A stretch of DNA of 64,000 bases from Brachypodius melanocephalos. Lineage: Eukaryota; Chordata; Aves; Passeriformes; Pycnonotidae. Shown here piece by piece: positions 1 through 13,247 of the stretch. Made by a program: the position numbers and the translations under genes. Below the pieces are notes generated by a model. That model saw only the letters and a list, made by a program, of their open reading frames with translations. It was not told the origin of the DNA and searched no databases. The stretch's first letter is position 1; every line of letters begins with the position of its first letter. The DNA is taken from assembly GCA_013398615.1 (NCBI GenBank), contig VZSR01003803.1, positions 4,040,050-4,104,049 on the forward strand, written 5' to 3'.

Positions 1-768
1 TGCTGATGTGCCAATCCGTGAATTTATGTAACTTGTGAATTTTTTTCATGCCTTTTTCCAAGCAGCTTGTAGAAAGATAGATGGTACAGAACCTATCACA
101 GTCTATATTAAGCCAGTAACCCATATTTGTATCAGAAGCATGTGCCAATTGTCTCACTGGATTAAAAAAAGGATGTGGCAACTAACACAGAAAGGTATTC
201 AACCTAATTAAAGATTTCCCCAAATTTGTGTTCCCTGCCATTTGCACATGACAGTGCTGTGTTTTGTAATCCCACCATTACTGAGAGTTAGGAGGGGCTG
301 AGGTTTTTAGGAAAAGTGCTGCATCATACTATTTTTTCATACTTACTTGTCAATTTAAATGTATATTATTAAACAGCAATTTTAAAAGTAAATTCCATGA
401 GTTGTGAAATACCATACAGCTATTTTTTCCATCGTACCCCACTTTTACCTCACAACTCCTGGAGGAAAATTATGTGGGGCTGAACATCTCTGACCTGCTC
501 AGATGGTCTTCTGGAAGAGCTGTGATGTTGCCTGAGGGATCATGTGCTGCTTAAGTGGTTACTTAGGCCAAGACCAAAATCCTCAACATCTCGCCCTGCC
601 TAAACTGTGCAGGTTGTTCTAAAGGAGTTACTGGAGCAATTCAATTGTAAAATCGGTGCTAGAAGGCAACAGAAAATATAAAAAAATGTTAAAACAGTTG
701 AAACAAATTGTCATGAGCTGTGTTGTCTGTTTTTTAATCATGAATTTGTCTGTGTGTTTGTGATGCAG
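1..768. other. Presumed intron upstream of the first exon
   Basis: This AT-rich stretch has no long frame, no recognisable repeat and no RNA gene that I can see. Its last 40 bases, up to the AG at 767-768, are T-rich and look like a polypyrimidine tract feeding the exon at 769. I therefore read it as the tail of an intron of the plus-strand gene. This rests entirely on the downstream exon call. Confidence 0.4.
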
Positions 769-834
769 GCCACAGAAACATTGTTCCGAATGGCGGTAGC
801 AAGAGGAGCTATCACACCTTTAAGACATGGAGAA
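769..834 (+). CDS. Internal coding exon of an unidentified gene (22 codons)
   Basis: A 66-base open segment sits between a T/G-rich tract ending in GATGCAG and a strong donor, GAA|GTAAGG. Read in phase 0 it gives 22 residues ending LFRMAVARGAITPLRHGE, with no stop. The length is a multiple of three, so both boundaries have phase 0. The next exon on the same strand (10277) also opens in phase 0 and continues the peptide. The fragment is mixed hydrophobic and basic, with no motif, signal peptide or membrane segment that I can name. I do not recognise the family and give no symbol. The exon-like ends and phase agreement make a real exon more likely than chance, but no homology search was possible. 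Confidence 0.58.
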
Positions 835-3800
835 GTAAGGCTAAATATATCTGTATTTTTTTGTTTATTTATGTGTGATGTAATGCTTTATTAATATAGT
901 GCTTTATAAATTCATGGAAGTCGTATTGTCTTCAGGTAAGTGAAGAGAGCTGGACTATATATAACTTGCATACCTACATTCCAGTATTTTTCAAAAGGAG
1001 AACAAGAACTTAAATACTGCCCAGTCAGAAATGAAATACTTTTCAAAGAGTGCTCTATTCTTCTCTTTGCTTCAGTCATTACTTAGCTTTATGGTAGAAG
1101 TGGCTCAAGAGAGCCTTTCAGCTGCTTTGCCAAGGGCTAGGATCCAGTTTTTCACTGAATTTTCTCTATTAAAAATTGTTGAATCTAGACAAATTCACAG
1201 GAGGTCAATATTTGTTACTGGGTTGCTGTGTAGAGGTTACTTCATCCTTTGTTCCTTACAAGAAATAGTAACTTCATGTAAGTATTAATACATTGATTAT
1301 TCCAAAGAGGATAAATGTATTTGAATATTATGTTGTTCATACATGCTTCTGTTTGTGGTGAGCATTTTTTTCCTTCTTTATACAGTTTTCTATCTGGTAA
1401 ACATGGTTTTGAACATTGATGATTAAATATCTCCAGTATGAGTTGGTGCCATTTATACTTAGGTTGAATTTAATTTAAAAAATTAAAATACTGCAGTCAG
1501 TCATGACACTGTAAATGAGGAATGATCTGGGCATTGCCACAGCTGGGTGCTACAGTGTATGGGGTTTTTCAGTATTTGAAAACTCAGTGTTTTTTCATGG
1601 TAATATTTTTTTGATCAAATTCCTAATAAGTTTGTGAAAAGTTCTTATCAGAGACACAGCGTTCAGTCTGGAATCTTGACCTACACTGACCCAGGAATCC
1701 CAACTGTGCTGTAAAAAGTTCCTTATGCTGATGAGGTTGCCTTAATCAGTTTTTTGTGACAAAATAATGTATCTCTGCGTCAGTGTCTGAAGATGTACCT
1801 GAGATACCATGTCCTGCCATTGTCTGTAGTTTTAGCTTTTCTAAATATGTGCATCCTCTTAGCACAAAATAGCTGAATTTTGTTTCTGCTATTTTCTGCA
1901 GAAGAATGTAATGCCATTTCCAGAAGTGTTAGTTACTGAATATGTGCATCCCTTCCAAATTCCCTGGTTAGATTTTTTTTCAGTGAAGGGTACTTAATTT
2001 TCTGTGTTCTAATGACTAGATTGCCCAAAAGATTTATGTAGTTACCCAGTCAATGGTTGAATTATGGAAAAATAAAACTAGGAGTTTTTTAAAGAGTAAA
2101 GTATTGTACTGTTTGCAATCTAAAATACTGTGACAACTGCAGAGTAACGATATCTGTTGTGAGTGATACTATTAATTTCTGAATCTGATACATCTTCTGG
2201 TGAGCCAGTTTAACTCACTGATAAGGTGGAAAAATTTCTACTTTTTTCTTCAAATATTCCTTCTGATCTTTTGTCAGTTAAACTACCTCAAAGGCTAGAG
2301 ACAACCAGAGGAGAAGCATCAGCATAAGTGGTGAGAAAATGTAACCATGGTTAGCAAGAAAGGAAGTGTGAGAAAGTGAACTTCATGTCTGTATGGTATC
2401 CTGTGATACTTTTTCTGAGGTATTCCTGGGGCCTCAGTGGAAATGCAGTTAAGGCTAAGCTAGATGATTTATAGATAAAACATTTAGTAATGGTCCAGAA
2501 TTGTTTTTTTGTGTAAGAAGGCAGCAGGAGAAAGAAGAAAATACCTTTTTTCTCTCTTGTATTTTTATTGGACTCTATGCAGCAGAAAATGTTTTCACTC
2601 AAGGGAGATCTTTTCATTAAATTCCATTGTGTAATTATAATTTACTTAGTCTGAAAATGAGAAATTACGTTATTCAGATGAAACTAATTTTTCCAGAAGA
2701 AACATATAATTATCAAGTCTTTCTAAAATTTTTTTTGCTCTTCCAAGAAATTGCTGGATGTTTGCACAGTGTATAAGTAGAAAGGGAGCCAGAAAAAAAG
2801 TTGAATATGAACTCAAGTTGAATGTATTCTGTTTGAGAAGTGTGAATTTGGCAGTGAAAATCAAAACAGAGAAACTTTTAAAATGGAAATTTCAAAATAC
2901 AGAGGCAGCAGTCCAAATGTGCAAAAGTGCTGTTCAACTTTCACATCAGAACTTAAAAATGTAACACCATTTAAAATTTGAGAGAGGGTAAAACTGTTTA
3001 CTGTTAGAAGGCAAAAGTCATACCTGTTTGTTTTTAATTAATAAGAAAATGGCATTATTCTGTCTGTACCATTGAACAGATTAATGTGCAAACATTTATT
3101 CTGCAGGCAAAACAGGATGCATGAAAAGTTGTCCATTGTGATCCAGTTGTCGTCACCAGGTGGATTTATAAGTTCTAATATTAAATGTCCACTGGCAGTC
3201 CCTTTTATTTCTCCTTTCTATATTTCTTCATTCGTTTGGCCTTATCAGACCTTTATGGATATAGAATTTTTACGTTTTTCATTTATTATCCTTGAAGAAA
3301 TTGAAAAACAGGGGTGTGCAGGTTTGGTCTTTGTACTTTTGCGTGTGGTTTATAAAATCACTGTTGAGAGTTTAGATAATAATGCTGCCAAAACTAATTG
3401 TCAAAATAGGGTGCACAGTGCCAATAATTATTTAGCTGTGGAATATTATTCATAGAGGTTCCTGAAGAATCTTCTCAGTTCTCTTGCCCCTGGGTGGGTT
3501 TAAGTGTAGCAGCATCCATGGGAGAGAATCAAACCCAAGAAGCCTTATTCATTCTCAGGATTCAAGGTATTGTTGTTTATGTGAATTAGTTATTCCTGTC
3601 AGTTACTTTGTTGTGGGGGTGGACCACAAGGCAGAGCCTTATTAATTTCTGTTACCACTTCTTGCTGGTTCCCAAATGATCCAAAAACTGTGGGAGCAGA
3701 TGTGATCACACCAATACCCATGGCTGTGTTTCTGACCAGGAATCTTAATATACATTTCATTAATGACACAAGGCTGAGAGCCTTGTTGGCACAGCCGAGA

Positions 3801-4960
3801 GCTTCATTTGGGGAGCCTGGACCTGGCATCATCTAGAGAGCATCTCCAGCTGTTTCTTCTGCTTTGGGTCTTCATGCAAGAGGCTCAGATCTGCTGCCAT
3901 CAGTTCCTCACAGTGTCCACTCTCTTCCAGACAGGCTGGCTGTCTCTGTGGGTGCTGGCTGATGGGGCAGCAGTGATGGGGTTGGGGAAACAAGAGCAGC
4001 AACAGACTGCCTGCTGGAATTAGAGAGAAGAGGAATACAGGGAGGCTCCTGCTTCAGAGCTGACTGTTAGTGCTTTTCAGTTCTGCATTCCCTGGAGCCT
4101 CTACTGCTGTGCTGAGCCCCCAAGGGAGAGCTGTAAGGAGGAGTAAAGGTTGGCAGCAATGGGCTGTGAGGAGTCACTGAATGCGTGGCAGCAGGGTTGA
4201 AATACATTTGGCACAAGCTAAGATCAGTTTGGTGGCCCATACACAGAGAAAGAGAAAGAACTTCCAAAATTTTACTGAAATGACTGATTTTATTCACATT
4301 GCGCCAGTGATATACCAGAACCAGTGTGTCTTGTAGAATGTATATATCCTGTGGAGATACTGAACAAGAAGGACAGATCTGGTTAGGACAGTGAGCTCAC
4401 AGGACTGATGTTCTCAGTCCTGTAGAGGAGGGAAATGGATCCACAGAGAGAAGGAGTAGGGGATAAACTGAGACGGTGGAACCCTTTAATGGAAAAAAAC
4501 GCATTAAATAGATAGGCTGACATAGCCAACACATCTAATGGTAGAGTTATGATTCCCAGAGAGCCACAACTGATACCAGGCATGCATGATCTCTGTGGCT
4601 GTTAGCATAAAAATGTAAGTTTTTCTAGCCTAAAGTGGCTTACTGCCCTGCAGTGTAATACATATAACTGTATTCATTGCTATGGCAGTACATACCTATG
4701 CTTGAAAGAGGACTTAGTTGGAAGAAGACAAGTCTTTGTTTTTGTTTAAAGCTATTTTTAAGAGATTTCACCATTCTATGTGTTTTCTGTAAATTTGGTA
4801 ATGTGAAATGCGAAGTTTTATTAATTTAGCACAGGTATTTGTATAAAGTAATTTCTGTGGATTCATGTTCATAGTTAATACCAGTGATGTATTTACGATA
4901 CCACATTTAGCTAAACGTTGAACAAGGGGGTCAGTAAGGATGTTTAAAATGTGGTATATC

Positions 4961-4996
4961 TAATATTTAATATTTAATATCCAATATTTAATATTT
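4961..4996. repeat. AATATTT-type short tandem repeat
   Basis: About five copies of a seven-base TAATATT/AATATTT unit lie in a row, interrupted once by CC. It is a simple AT-rich microsatellite in the intron, with no evident function. Confidence 0.7.
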
Positions 4997-6379
4997 TTAC
5001 AAGTGAATACAGTGGGAAAAGCAATATGAAGCACTCCTTCATGCAGCACTATTTGTTCCACAGATGTACTGAAATAACCTTGGAAAGGAGGGTCCATAGT
5101 TGAAGTGACGTTACTGCCAGCATGGGTTTTCCTTGCCCTCTTTCTTCCCAGTCCACTATACCATAGCAGAGTGCAGTGTAGACTCCTGGAAACTCACCTG
5201 TGGAATTAAAGTCATCTAGACATGAACCTTTTGTATTATTAACAGTAATTATAATTACTTTTTTCATGAGAAGGAACTTTGTAAATTTTACTTGCCAATG
5301 GAGCGATTCAAAAGAGGTATTTTGACACCTCTCATCATATTTAGTTGTGTAGTGTGAAGATGACATAGAACTAAGTATTCATTAAATGATAATCTCTTTT
5401 CCATATAAAGGGGTTCTAGGATTGTTAGTCTCTTGGATTTTGTCCTCTCAGTTTTTCCTGTCCTGGTTACAGGTTGCTGGCACACAGAAAACATAGGGTT
5501 TTTTTTAATTTAGTATGTTGCAAAATAGTGTAAATTTAATTTAATCAAATCATATTTCTGAATGTCATGTAAGATCCAAAGTGCCAGCAGGTTTCAGTAT
5601 TAATTTCTCTTATAATTACCCACTTTTATTTGAAAGGTATTTGCAAAACTGAAAGGAAGGAGTTGTTTGCAGACAGGTCTGAGTGCCTGTTCATGTAAAG
5701 TGAGGTCCCTTCTCTCTGTCCTAAGAACATAATCTGTACTTTAATTTTTAGCTCTTTCAAAAGAGTTGTGTTTTAAAAATGCTAAAATTAAAAAGGTATC
5801 TTTTAAGAATGTTCTGAACCATCAATTAACAACTCAAATTATTTGCATACACAGTTATAGCTTTCTCATTAGTGAAATCTATTTTGGAAGTAGTATAGAC
5901 CCTATCCTTTATAACTTATTATAAAGAAGCAAATGGATAAAACCTATCCACAAGAATAGAACTGTTTTATAGTCCTTTGGCTTAAGGTTTTGGTTTGGGG
6001 CATATGTGTCAGAAGTATTTTAAAGTAATACTGGGATCTGGAAAATCCGTCTGGCAGGTCACAATGGCTAACAGTTCAAAGGTAATTTAATTGCCAAAGA
6101 CTGGTACACACCTTATCTATGTTATCTGGAAGTAAATCAAAAGTAAATACTTCTGATTAAATGCAGTGAAAGTGAAAGCTTGATTGGGGAGAGAGAGAGG
6201 GGTTGAGAATGCCATTGAACCCTGGGAAGGGAAACCAGCAGATTGCCTTTGAGATGTTCCAGTGTACAGCGTTCCAGTGCTGTTTTTGCCATGTATTCCG
6301 TTGTGTGAAGACGTTATTTGTCTAGCTTGCCCTGGGTTATACATTTTGAATGGTCTATGGGTTTTTAATTAATTTTTAA

Positions 6380-6800
6380 TCATGAAGAGTTGAGGGAATA
6401 ATCGATCCGCACTCTGAGGGTCCAGCCTGCAGAGCAGTGGCTTAAAATAAGCGAGACAGCTCTTCTGGTGTGTTTTGTAAAACAAAAGGTTTTACAAAAA
6501 ATGAAAATAACAAACTGTTACATAAACAAAAGATAAAGCCAAGCACGGGTGCTAGAGGAGCCTCTAGCACCCTGTGAAGACACCCCCAAAAGCTCCTGAG
6601 TTCCTTTGTGTCCTTCCTTTAAGTACCTAATGTTTCAGGTGGGCTTTCTTGGCAACCTGCCAATGGCAATGGATACAGGCTTTGAAAGGTACACTGGTAA
6701 AACCCAATCAGGTCTTCTGAGTTGGCACTAAGCCAACAGCTGACTGAACCCTACAGAAGTTTCTGGGTTTCCTACCTTTTAAGAAATACAAGGGACCCCA
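6380..6800 (-). mobile_element. Possible solo LTR of an avian endogenous retrovirus (minus orientation)
   Basis: This block differs from its flanks: it is GC-richer and contains many CA/CC-rich words. Read on the minus strand it resembles an LTR, with a T-rich segment containing TTTATCTTTTG preceded by a stem-loop-forming sequence, as in a U3/R region. The general look (inverted repeat, then A-rich then GC-rich blocks) recalls passerine LTRs. I could not define TG...CA ends or a target-site duplication, and there is no gag, pol or env next to it. An old non-LTR repeat or unique sequence remains possible. The boundaries are approximate. Confidence 0.33.
6547..6572. repeat. Perfect palindrome with 12-bp arms
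   Basis: Arms 6547-6558 (GGGTGCTAGAGG) and 6561-6572 are exact reverse complements separated by AG only. It lies inside the LTR-like block and could fold as a tight stem-loop in a transcript, or act as a palindromic protein-binding site. No function is shown. Confidence 0.85.
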
Positions 6801-9800
6801 AACCTTTCCCTATATGAAAACACTTACTCAGTGTAGAAAATACACTCCTACAAAGAGGAAGGAAAATTTGTCTTAAAACCATAGCTGAATATGAAGAACT
6901 TTTCTGCTCTTTAGGCCATTTGCCTAGGGATGATCTGTTTCTTACTAAAAATCATCTCAAGCCTTCATAGAGTATTGACCTGCTCTAAATAATTTTAAAG
7001 TGTTATGATGGAATTATTTTGTTAGGGAATGTGAAAAATTGATGCACTGTAGGAATCATGTCCAGTGTAAATTTAAGGTAGAAATATCTGAAAGTAGGAG
7101 AGTGGCTAAGTATTTCAGAATATGGAGAGATGCCACTGAAAAAAGGTAACACACAGATTTGAGAACTCAGAGAACTTGAATTTCGAAACAGAAGTGAAAT
7201 AATATCTAGGTAACTCATGCTTTGTATTTTTCTTTTAAGTGTATGGAAAATATAGTCTGTCTATTTTTCATAGAGTGGAACAATGGAATGTAGTACTTTG
7301 AGTGTTTAGCATATCATGCTAGGCATTATTGTTACTGTAATTTTCTTTAGTGCAAGCTCATGGTATGTATTTATCTTAGAATAGTCCTAACTTCCCATAA
7401 TGAAGTGAAACATGAGGCTAAAAAGTAAATTAAATTATGCCCAGAGGTATTTGCCAGGTGTGTTTCACCAAGAAAGTACTGGCAGGGAATAAAGTAAGGA
7501 GGGAATTACCTATTTTAAAGACTTCTTTGTTTTTTTCCCTTGGTACTTAGCCTATATATTTCAGATTTCTTACTCTTTTGCATCAGCAAAGCAGTGAGTG
7601 CATGGTAAAAGCAGACAACAAAAAATTATGGCAACAAAGCAAAATGTAAGGAAATAAATTTGGCACCCAATCTAGTTTTTTTAGTCTTCTATGTCATGGC
7701 CTTGGAATGAAGCTGTCATTTTGCTTTATACTTAAAACCTGCCCCCAAAATTGCCCCCTGCAATTCCATTGTTCTGCAAGATTAAAGATCATGTGTAGGG
7801 ATATTTTTACTTCTGTGTATGAGGAAAGGCAGAGTAGGTGCTCCTGGAGCTTGGTGCTGGAATAATGCTTCTTTCTCACTTTGGTGGTATACTTCAGTGG
7901 TCTGAAATGATTTCAAACCTAAAAAAACTGTACCTAAATAACAGTATGAGAACAGGAGAACAGTCTAGTCTGAGATATTTAGGTACTTTTATGAATGTTA
8001 AGGAAGTTGTTGTTATGGGAAAGATCAAATGCTGGGCAAGATCAAATGCTCACTGCTCAGGACTGGGTACTCAGGAATCAGGAATAGTGGATGTTAATGG
8101 AAATTAACATTGCTGAAGTTCTTTAGTAATGGTCTGCACTGGTTTGTTGTAATGATGTATTGTAATATTTTTACAATATTTAATCACTTAGGAAGGATTA
8201 TATTGTCTTTTTTGGCTGATGTTTCAGTGCAAGGTGATTGCGATAGGTGAAGATCTGGTCTGTTAGCAGCAGGAATGATAGGGTATGAACTGCTGGAACA
8301 ATTCTCTCACTCTGAACCATAAAACCAATCTGTTCATGGCAGCTACAATTTTATGGAAATGAATTCTTTGTTGATAGAATCAGATGAAAAATATGTGGTT
8401 CTGATTAGCAAACAGTCTGTAGAGTTTCTTGATCATGGAGGATGTTCCTCTGGCCATGTGCATGTGTTCAGATGTGTGTGACTATACATATTATTTATGT
8501 TACATATTTATCTTCCTATATTAAAAATGATGGGCAGTTTAGTTTTTTTAAATATACTCTTTTAAAAATATTTGTGCTCTAATTGATAAAATGATAATAT
8601 AATTATTAAATATGTGTTTATTATGGTAAAATGAATATTCAGTTTTACTATTTCTAAGTTTCAGAAACTCAGGTTTTTAAACCCAGTAACCCTCAAAATA
8701 ATATTTAATAGAACTATGTAGCAAAAACTCAAATATGAGCCTTTTTTGAAGTACCACTGTTTTCTGTCGGAAATATGTATTATACAAGTGACTGCTTGGA
8801 TAAAGTAATGACCTTTCATTTATAAGTATCCTGCAGAGCTGCAAAAAGTAAACTGGTATCTGCAGTCTGCCTAATGGACTGCTCACCACATCACTGCATG
8901 CAATTAAGCATAAGTGATTTTTCTGCTCAAGACAGCCTCAAGACTGATTTAGCAATGAAACTTAATTACTTCTAGCCCTTAGAGAAAATGGCCCAACAAG
9001 GTTGAGGTTGTTGGCAGGGCAGTGTGGGAAAGCTATTGCTGCAACTCCCTTCTCCACTTCTGATTTTCTGTTTGCAGCAGTTAAAGCATAGTTAACCTTC
9101 AGTTAAGCAAATTTTCCCACAAAAATGGTGCATTTTTTTTTCTTTCTTTGTTACAAGGGTAAAGAAAAAGATAATGAAACATTGCAGTGTTTTAAAAGCA
9201 AGCATTCTGATGAAATTCCACTGCTTCAGACTATGGGTAAAGTTATTGTGCGCTAATGGAAATGAAAACTTAAACATTAGTTCTCAAATGCCTAAGTGTT
9301 AGTTGGCCATTCTGGCCAGAGAAATCTCAATCTAAAAGCTAAAGCTAAGTGCATTTGTGCTTCTTGACAATTCAATATGTTATAGGTAAATTGTTCCTTT
9401 ATTTTGTACTTAGGTTACAGGAAAACATACTGAAGGAAATGAACATTACCAAAAAATGAATCATATTAATAAACTACTTTCTACTCAAAATTGCTTCATT
9501 TGAGTTTTTAGGAATGTGTTATTTTTCAAGAAAACAGGAACTTTAATTCTGTGACTCCAAGGAATACAAGGAATACATCTGGAATAGCAATTTGGAGGGA
9601 CATATGGCATCAATTGGCTTGTATTTTCCTATATGGGAGTTCTGATTGAAGTAAGAGGGAAAAGTGCACATTAATTATGTGGGATTAAAAATACAAATAC
9701 TATGCTGTTTTGGATTTACGTGCCATATTAAAGAACTGTGAGTATGGAAAAGATGTGGAAGTTGAGCAAAGAAAATCTGCTTTTCTGTTAGTCATCTGTG

Positions 9801-10276
9801 GCAATACCTTTGCTTTACTTCTGTGGTATATTTTTCACCTTGACAGCTATGACTCCCTTACTCTTATCTCTTCATATAGAGAAATTTCTCATTCACCTCT
9901 GGGATTGTAATTTACAAAAAGACACAATATTACAGTTGTAATTTGTTTGATAAATTTCCTCCTTAATAATTAAGCTCCAGGTCTTTTTCCTATTAACAGC
10001 TATGGACATGTTTATCAGTGGAAATATTTATGGTGACAAAACTAAATATGTGCCTAAATATTTGCAAGACTGTGCAGCCTGAGACACTAATTCCCAAGGG
10101 CATGTTTAGCACATGCTCTAGTGCTTTACTCAGTAGGGAGTGAATTTAAGAGTGTGTATAGGTCCCCTTGATTTCAACAGTATTTAACCAAACAAGTGGC
10201 CTAAACTTTTTGCTAAACAAGAAATAATAATTTAAGCGTGTACTTAAAGGGGTTTTTAAATTTTTTTTTATCTTAG

Positions 10277-10352
10277 GTAAGAGCATTGAAAGACTCATTG
10301 GAATCAGCTATTGGGGAAGATGAAACAGGGAAACCTTACAAATATGATTGCT
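10277..10352 (+). CDS. Coding exon of the same unidentified gene, cut by an assembly gap
   Basis: After a long T run and TTATCTTAG, a phase-0 frame opens at GTAAGAGCATTG. It runs 25 codons without a stop into the N run at 10353. The peptide contains LKDSLESAIGEDETGKP and ends KYDC just before the gap. It is acidic and polar, plausibly helical then looped, with no motif I can assign. No GT donor appears before the Ns, so the true 3' end is inside the missing bases or beyond them. It joins in frame to the exon at 769-834. Because the exon itself starts GTAAG, an acceptor a few bases away cannot be excluded. I found no name for the gene. Confidence 0.58.
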
Positions 10353-10452
10353 NNNNNNNNNNNNNNNNNNNNNNNNNNNNNNNNNNNNNNNNNNNNNNNN
10401 NNNNNNNNNNNNNNNNNNNNNNNNNNNNNNNNNNNNNNNNNNNNNNNNNNNN
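10353..10452. other. Assembly gap, 100 N
   Basis: Exactly 100 N, the conventional size for a gap of unknown length. It removes the 3' end of the exon starting at 10277, so the gene model cannot be closed from this window. Confidence 0.98.
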
Positions 10453-13201
10453 TTGCCATCAGCTCCTACAATCAGCACTGTTTTAGCCTTGTATTTTGAA
10501 TCCCTGAATAGTTACCAACCTTGGCATATATTTATTATATTGTTTTGTATATATCCCATATATTTTTTTTTTTAATTTGAGCTGCTCAGGCTGACATTTT
10601 CTGAGGTACTGAGGGTGGTGCTCCCCCGTCTGCACTGTGCAATGTCAGTTTACCTCCTTTTGTGAAGGAGGTACGAGGTCTTTCATAAAATCCATCATAT
10701 GACAAAGTAATGAAAGATGGACCAGAGACCTGAGTTAGAGTTGCACCAGCAATGTATATCAGGAACTGCATGAACTTAGTAAGGGATACTTGCCTTGAAC
10801 AGTTCACTACCTGAATGAACTTGGAAGGAGGCTCAGAAAAGGTTTAGTATTAACATCTCCTTGAGAGGCTTGGGATAGGCAAGTGACTGACTGTGAGTCC
10901 TACAAGTACATGTGAAAAGTAAGCTTTGCTCTTTTCATTATATGGATAAAATGCTTATATACTGCTTATTTTGCAATAGGTCATGCAGTAGATGTACTTA
11001 ATTCCTATCATAAACTAATTAATGGGGTTACCTGCAGCGAACTATGCTCTTGATAACCCACATGGTCTCCTGCAGTTTTAGGTTCTGGTGGAGCTGGGTC
11101 CCAGTGGCTTGGCAACCTCTGTTCTTTTATACCATCCAGTGATGTAAGATGATGCTCAGTCTGCACGGGAAAGTTCATGCTGAAAACTTAGGACTAATAA
11201 TATTTTGTGATATAGGATGAATCGTATTTTTTGTCTACCTTTTGAATTTTACTAAAGTTTGGGAGCTAAGCTTCACTCTTAATTAGAAGAAAATCTTTTA
11301 TTGGGTTAACAGTAACAGCCTTGCTGCCTCCTTTTGTTCATTGCTGAAGTGTTTGTAGCAAAGGGAGAGATGCACTGTGTTCTTTGCAAAGCTCCTTCCT
11401 GGCAGGTGCTTTGACTCCCTTGCATGTTGGATTTTAAATCTCTGTTAACTTGTTTGTAAAAAGAGTTCAAATCTTATTTACAATTTACTTCTCTGAATTT
11501 GCTCTGAGCTGTGTCATTTTGCAGTCTGTGCAGGATGGAACTGAGCAGAGGCAGATGTGGAAATATTTCTTTTCAGTAAGATTATTTTGTACACAATGTA
11601 CTCCTCTCTGTGGCATTCAGTACAGCTCATCGGACTTCATGTACATTCAAGACAAAAATGTAGACAAATTAATTTCCCTGTGTCATCTGCATATCCTTGA
11701 ACTCAGTTTCACTTTGAAATGACTTTGTGAAGAGACCGTGAGTGGGTACAATTTTCCAGTCATAAGGAAAGTGCTTGGAATTCCTGACATTTGGAAGTGT
11801 TCACATATGTTTCATAAAATGTGTTTTTTTGGTTTTTTTGTGTTTTTCTTTTTTTTTTAAGACTCTCTTCTAAGTTGCTGAAACTCATAACTTTTATGTA
11901 ATCAGATCTGACCCTGGAGCTATTTATCAGACTTAAAGTGCTCTTCACTTCATTTGAATGGTAGTGATGATGTTTAGAGGAAAGATTGATTAATATCTCT
12001 GTGTTCTTGATAGCCACCAAAGATCTTTAAGTTCATTCTCTTGTTTCATCTTGAATAACAGAGAGCCATTTAAAAGTAACAGCTGGCGACCAATGTGGTC
12101 TGGGTAGAGGCGGTGGATATCAAGAAATAATTTCTATATGAGATGTCTTATTTTCCAGAAGTGAACTGTACTTGTGAAACTGGCTTAAATAAGTACTTTT
12201 TTTGTACTCCCAAAATAAATTATTTCCGTTTCAGTGTATGCAGTTTCTACAAGCAGCGTTTGGCATTGAGATATACAAAATATTTTGATTATTTTAATGT
12301 GTCAGTATTATGGGAAATACTGTTCTAGGTAATGGAACTTAAAGTACAAAAGACAGAAATACAGATATTTGGTTCTATTGACTAATAAATGTTTTGATGT
12401 GTATTAAAATATCAGTGTATGATCTTAAAGCTATTAAAGTGCTGCTCAACAATGGACATGACAAATACCTGGCTAAGAAAATGTTCATCTCTTGGTTGCT
12501 TGCCTCAAGGCATTTTTATGCCAAAAAAATTACAATTTGAGGTTACATTAGTAATTCTGGAGTGAAAAGTGACACCAGTTTAACCTTTCAAATGCTGTTC
12601 TTATGTCTGAAGCAGATTATGCATTTGGAAGTTATCTCTTTGCATCTTCACCCTTCCCCATTTTTGTTTTCTCCAGTATTTACCAGTTGTTTTTTTTAAG
12701 GTGCTATCAAAACAAAGTCTTTTCTTGTAGTAAGTAAAGCCTTTCTAGTGCAGATTTCTGCCTCTACAGCTTCATCCCCAAAGTGAGAGCTGTGGCAGAG
12801 AAATGTGGTTAGAGAGTACCAGCATTGCTGGAGGGATACTGGGAGAACTGGGCCAGCCTGTTGAAGAGGGCTCTTTGGACTGGTCTCACCATCTGATCAG
12901 AAGACTGTGGGAAAGGTTGTCTGTAAGTTACAACATAATTTCTGTGCTGCCTGCTATTAAGATGTCTTCAGTCCCACAGCACTGAATGTGAAAGGTTCCC
13001 CAAGAAGGGATTTTAGGAGAGCTAAACTTAGACAAAGCTGCTTTTATTGCTGAAATACCTCATTCAGTCATTTTCCCAGTATAGATGAGAGTTCAGATTT
13101 GTCTCCATTAATTCCCTCAGGGTATCTTAAGGAATTTTATGCAAGATCTCTAAAAAAGAAAGAATTGTGTTTCTGTTTCTGATGTTCTTGCCTGGCATTA
13201 T

Positions 13202-13247
13202 ATTAAACATTTGAAAATATACACATTAAACATTTGAAGATATAGTA
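13202..13247. repeat. Two-copy 23-bp tandem duplication
   Basis: The unit ATTAAACATTTGAAAATATACAC is followed at once by ATTAAACATTTGAAGATATAGTA. The two copies differ at a few positions near the end, so this is an old local duplication. Confidence 0.75.

Larger units (their letters stand above)
835..10276 (+). other. Intron between the two supported exons
   Basis: This 9.4 kb segment opens with GTAAGG and closes with a long T run ending TTATCTTAG, as expected for a U2-type intron. Inside are a short AATATTT tandem (about 4961-4996), an LTR-like block (about 6380-6800) with a perfect palindrome, and otherwise unremarkable AT-rich DNA. A moderately GC-richer patch at 3600-4100 is open on both strands, but I could not match it to a protein. 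I saw no further exon, RNA gene or CR1 copy. Confidence 0.5.

Noticed and set aside
3599..4023. GC-richer patch with open frames on both strands
   Set aside because: The minus-strand frame looks superficially protein-like, but I could not match it to any family and no splice sites frame it.
8148..8185. TATTGTAATATTTTTACAATA inverted repeat
   Set aside because: Only an 8-bp AT-only stem, common by chance in this composition.
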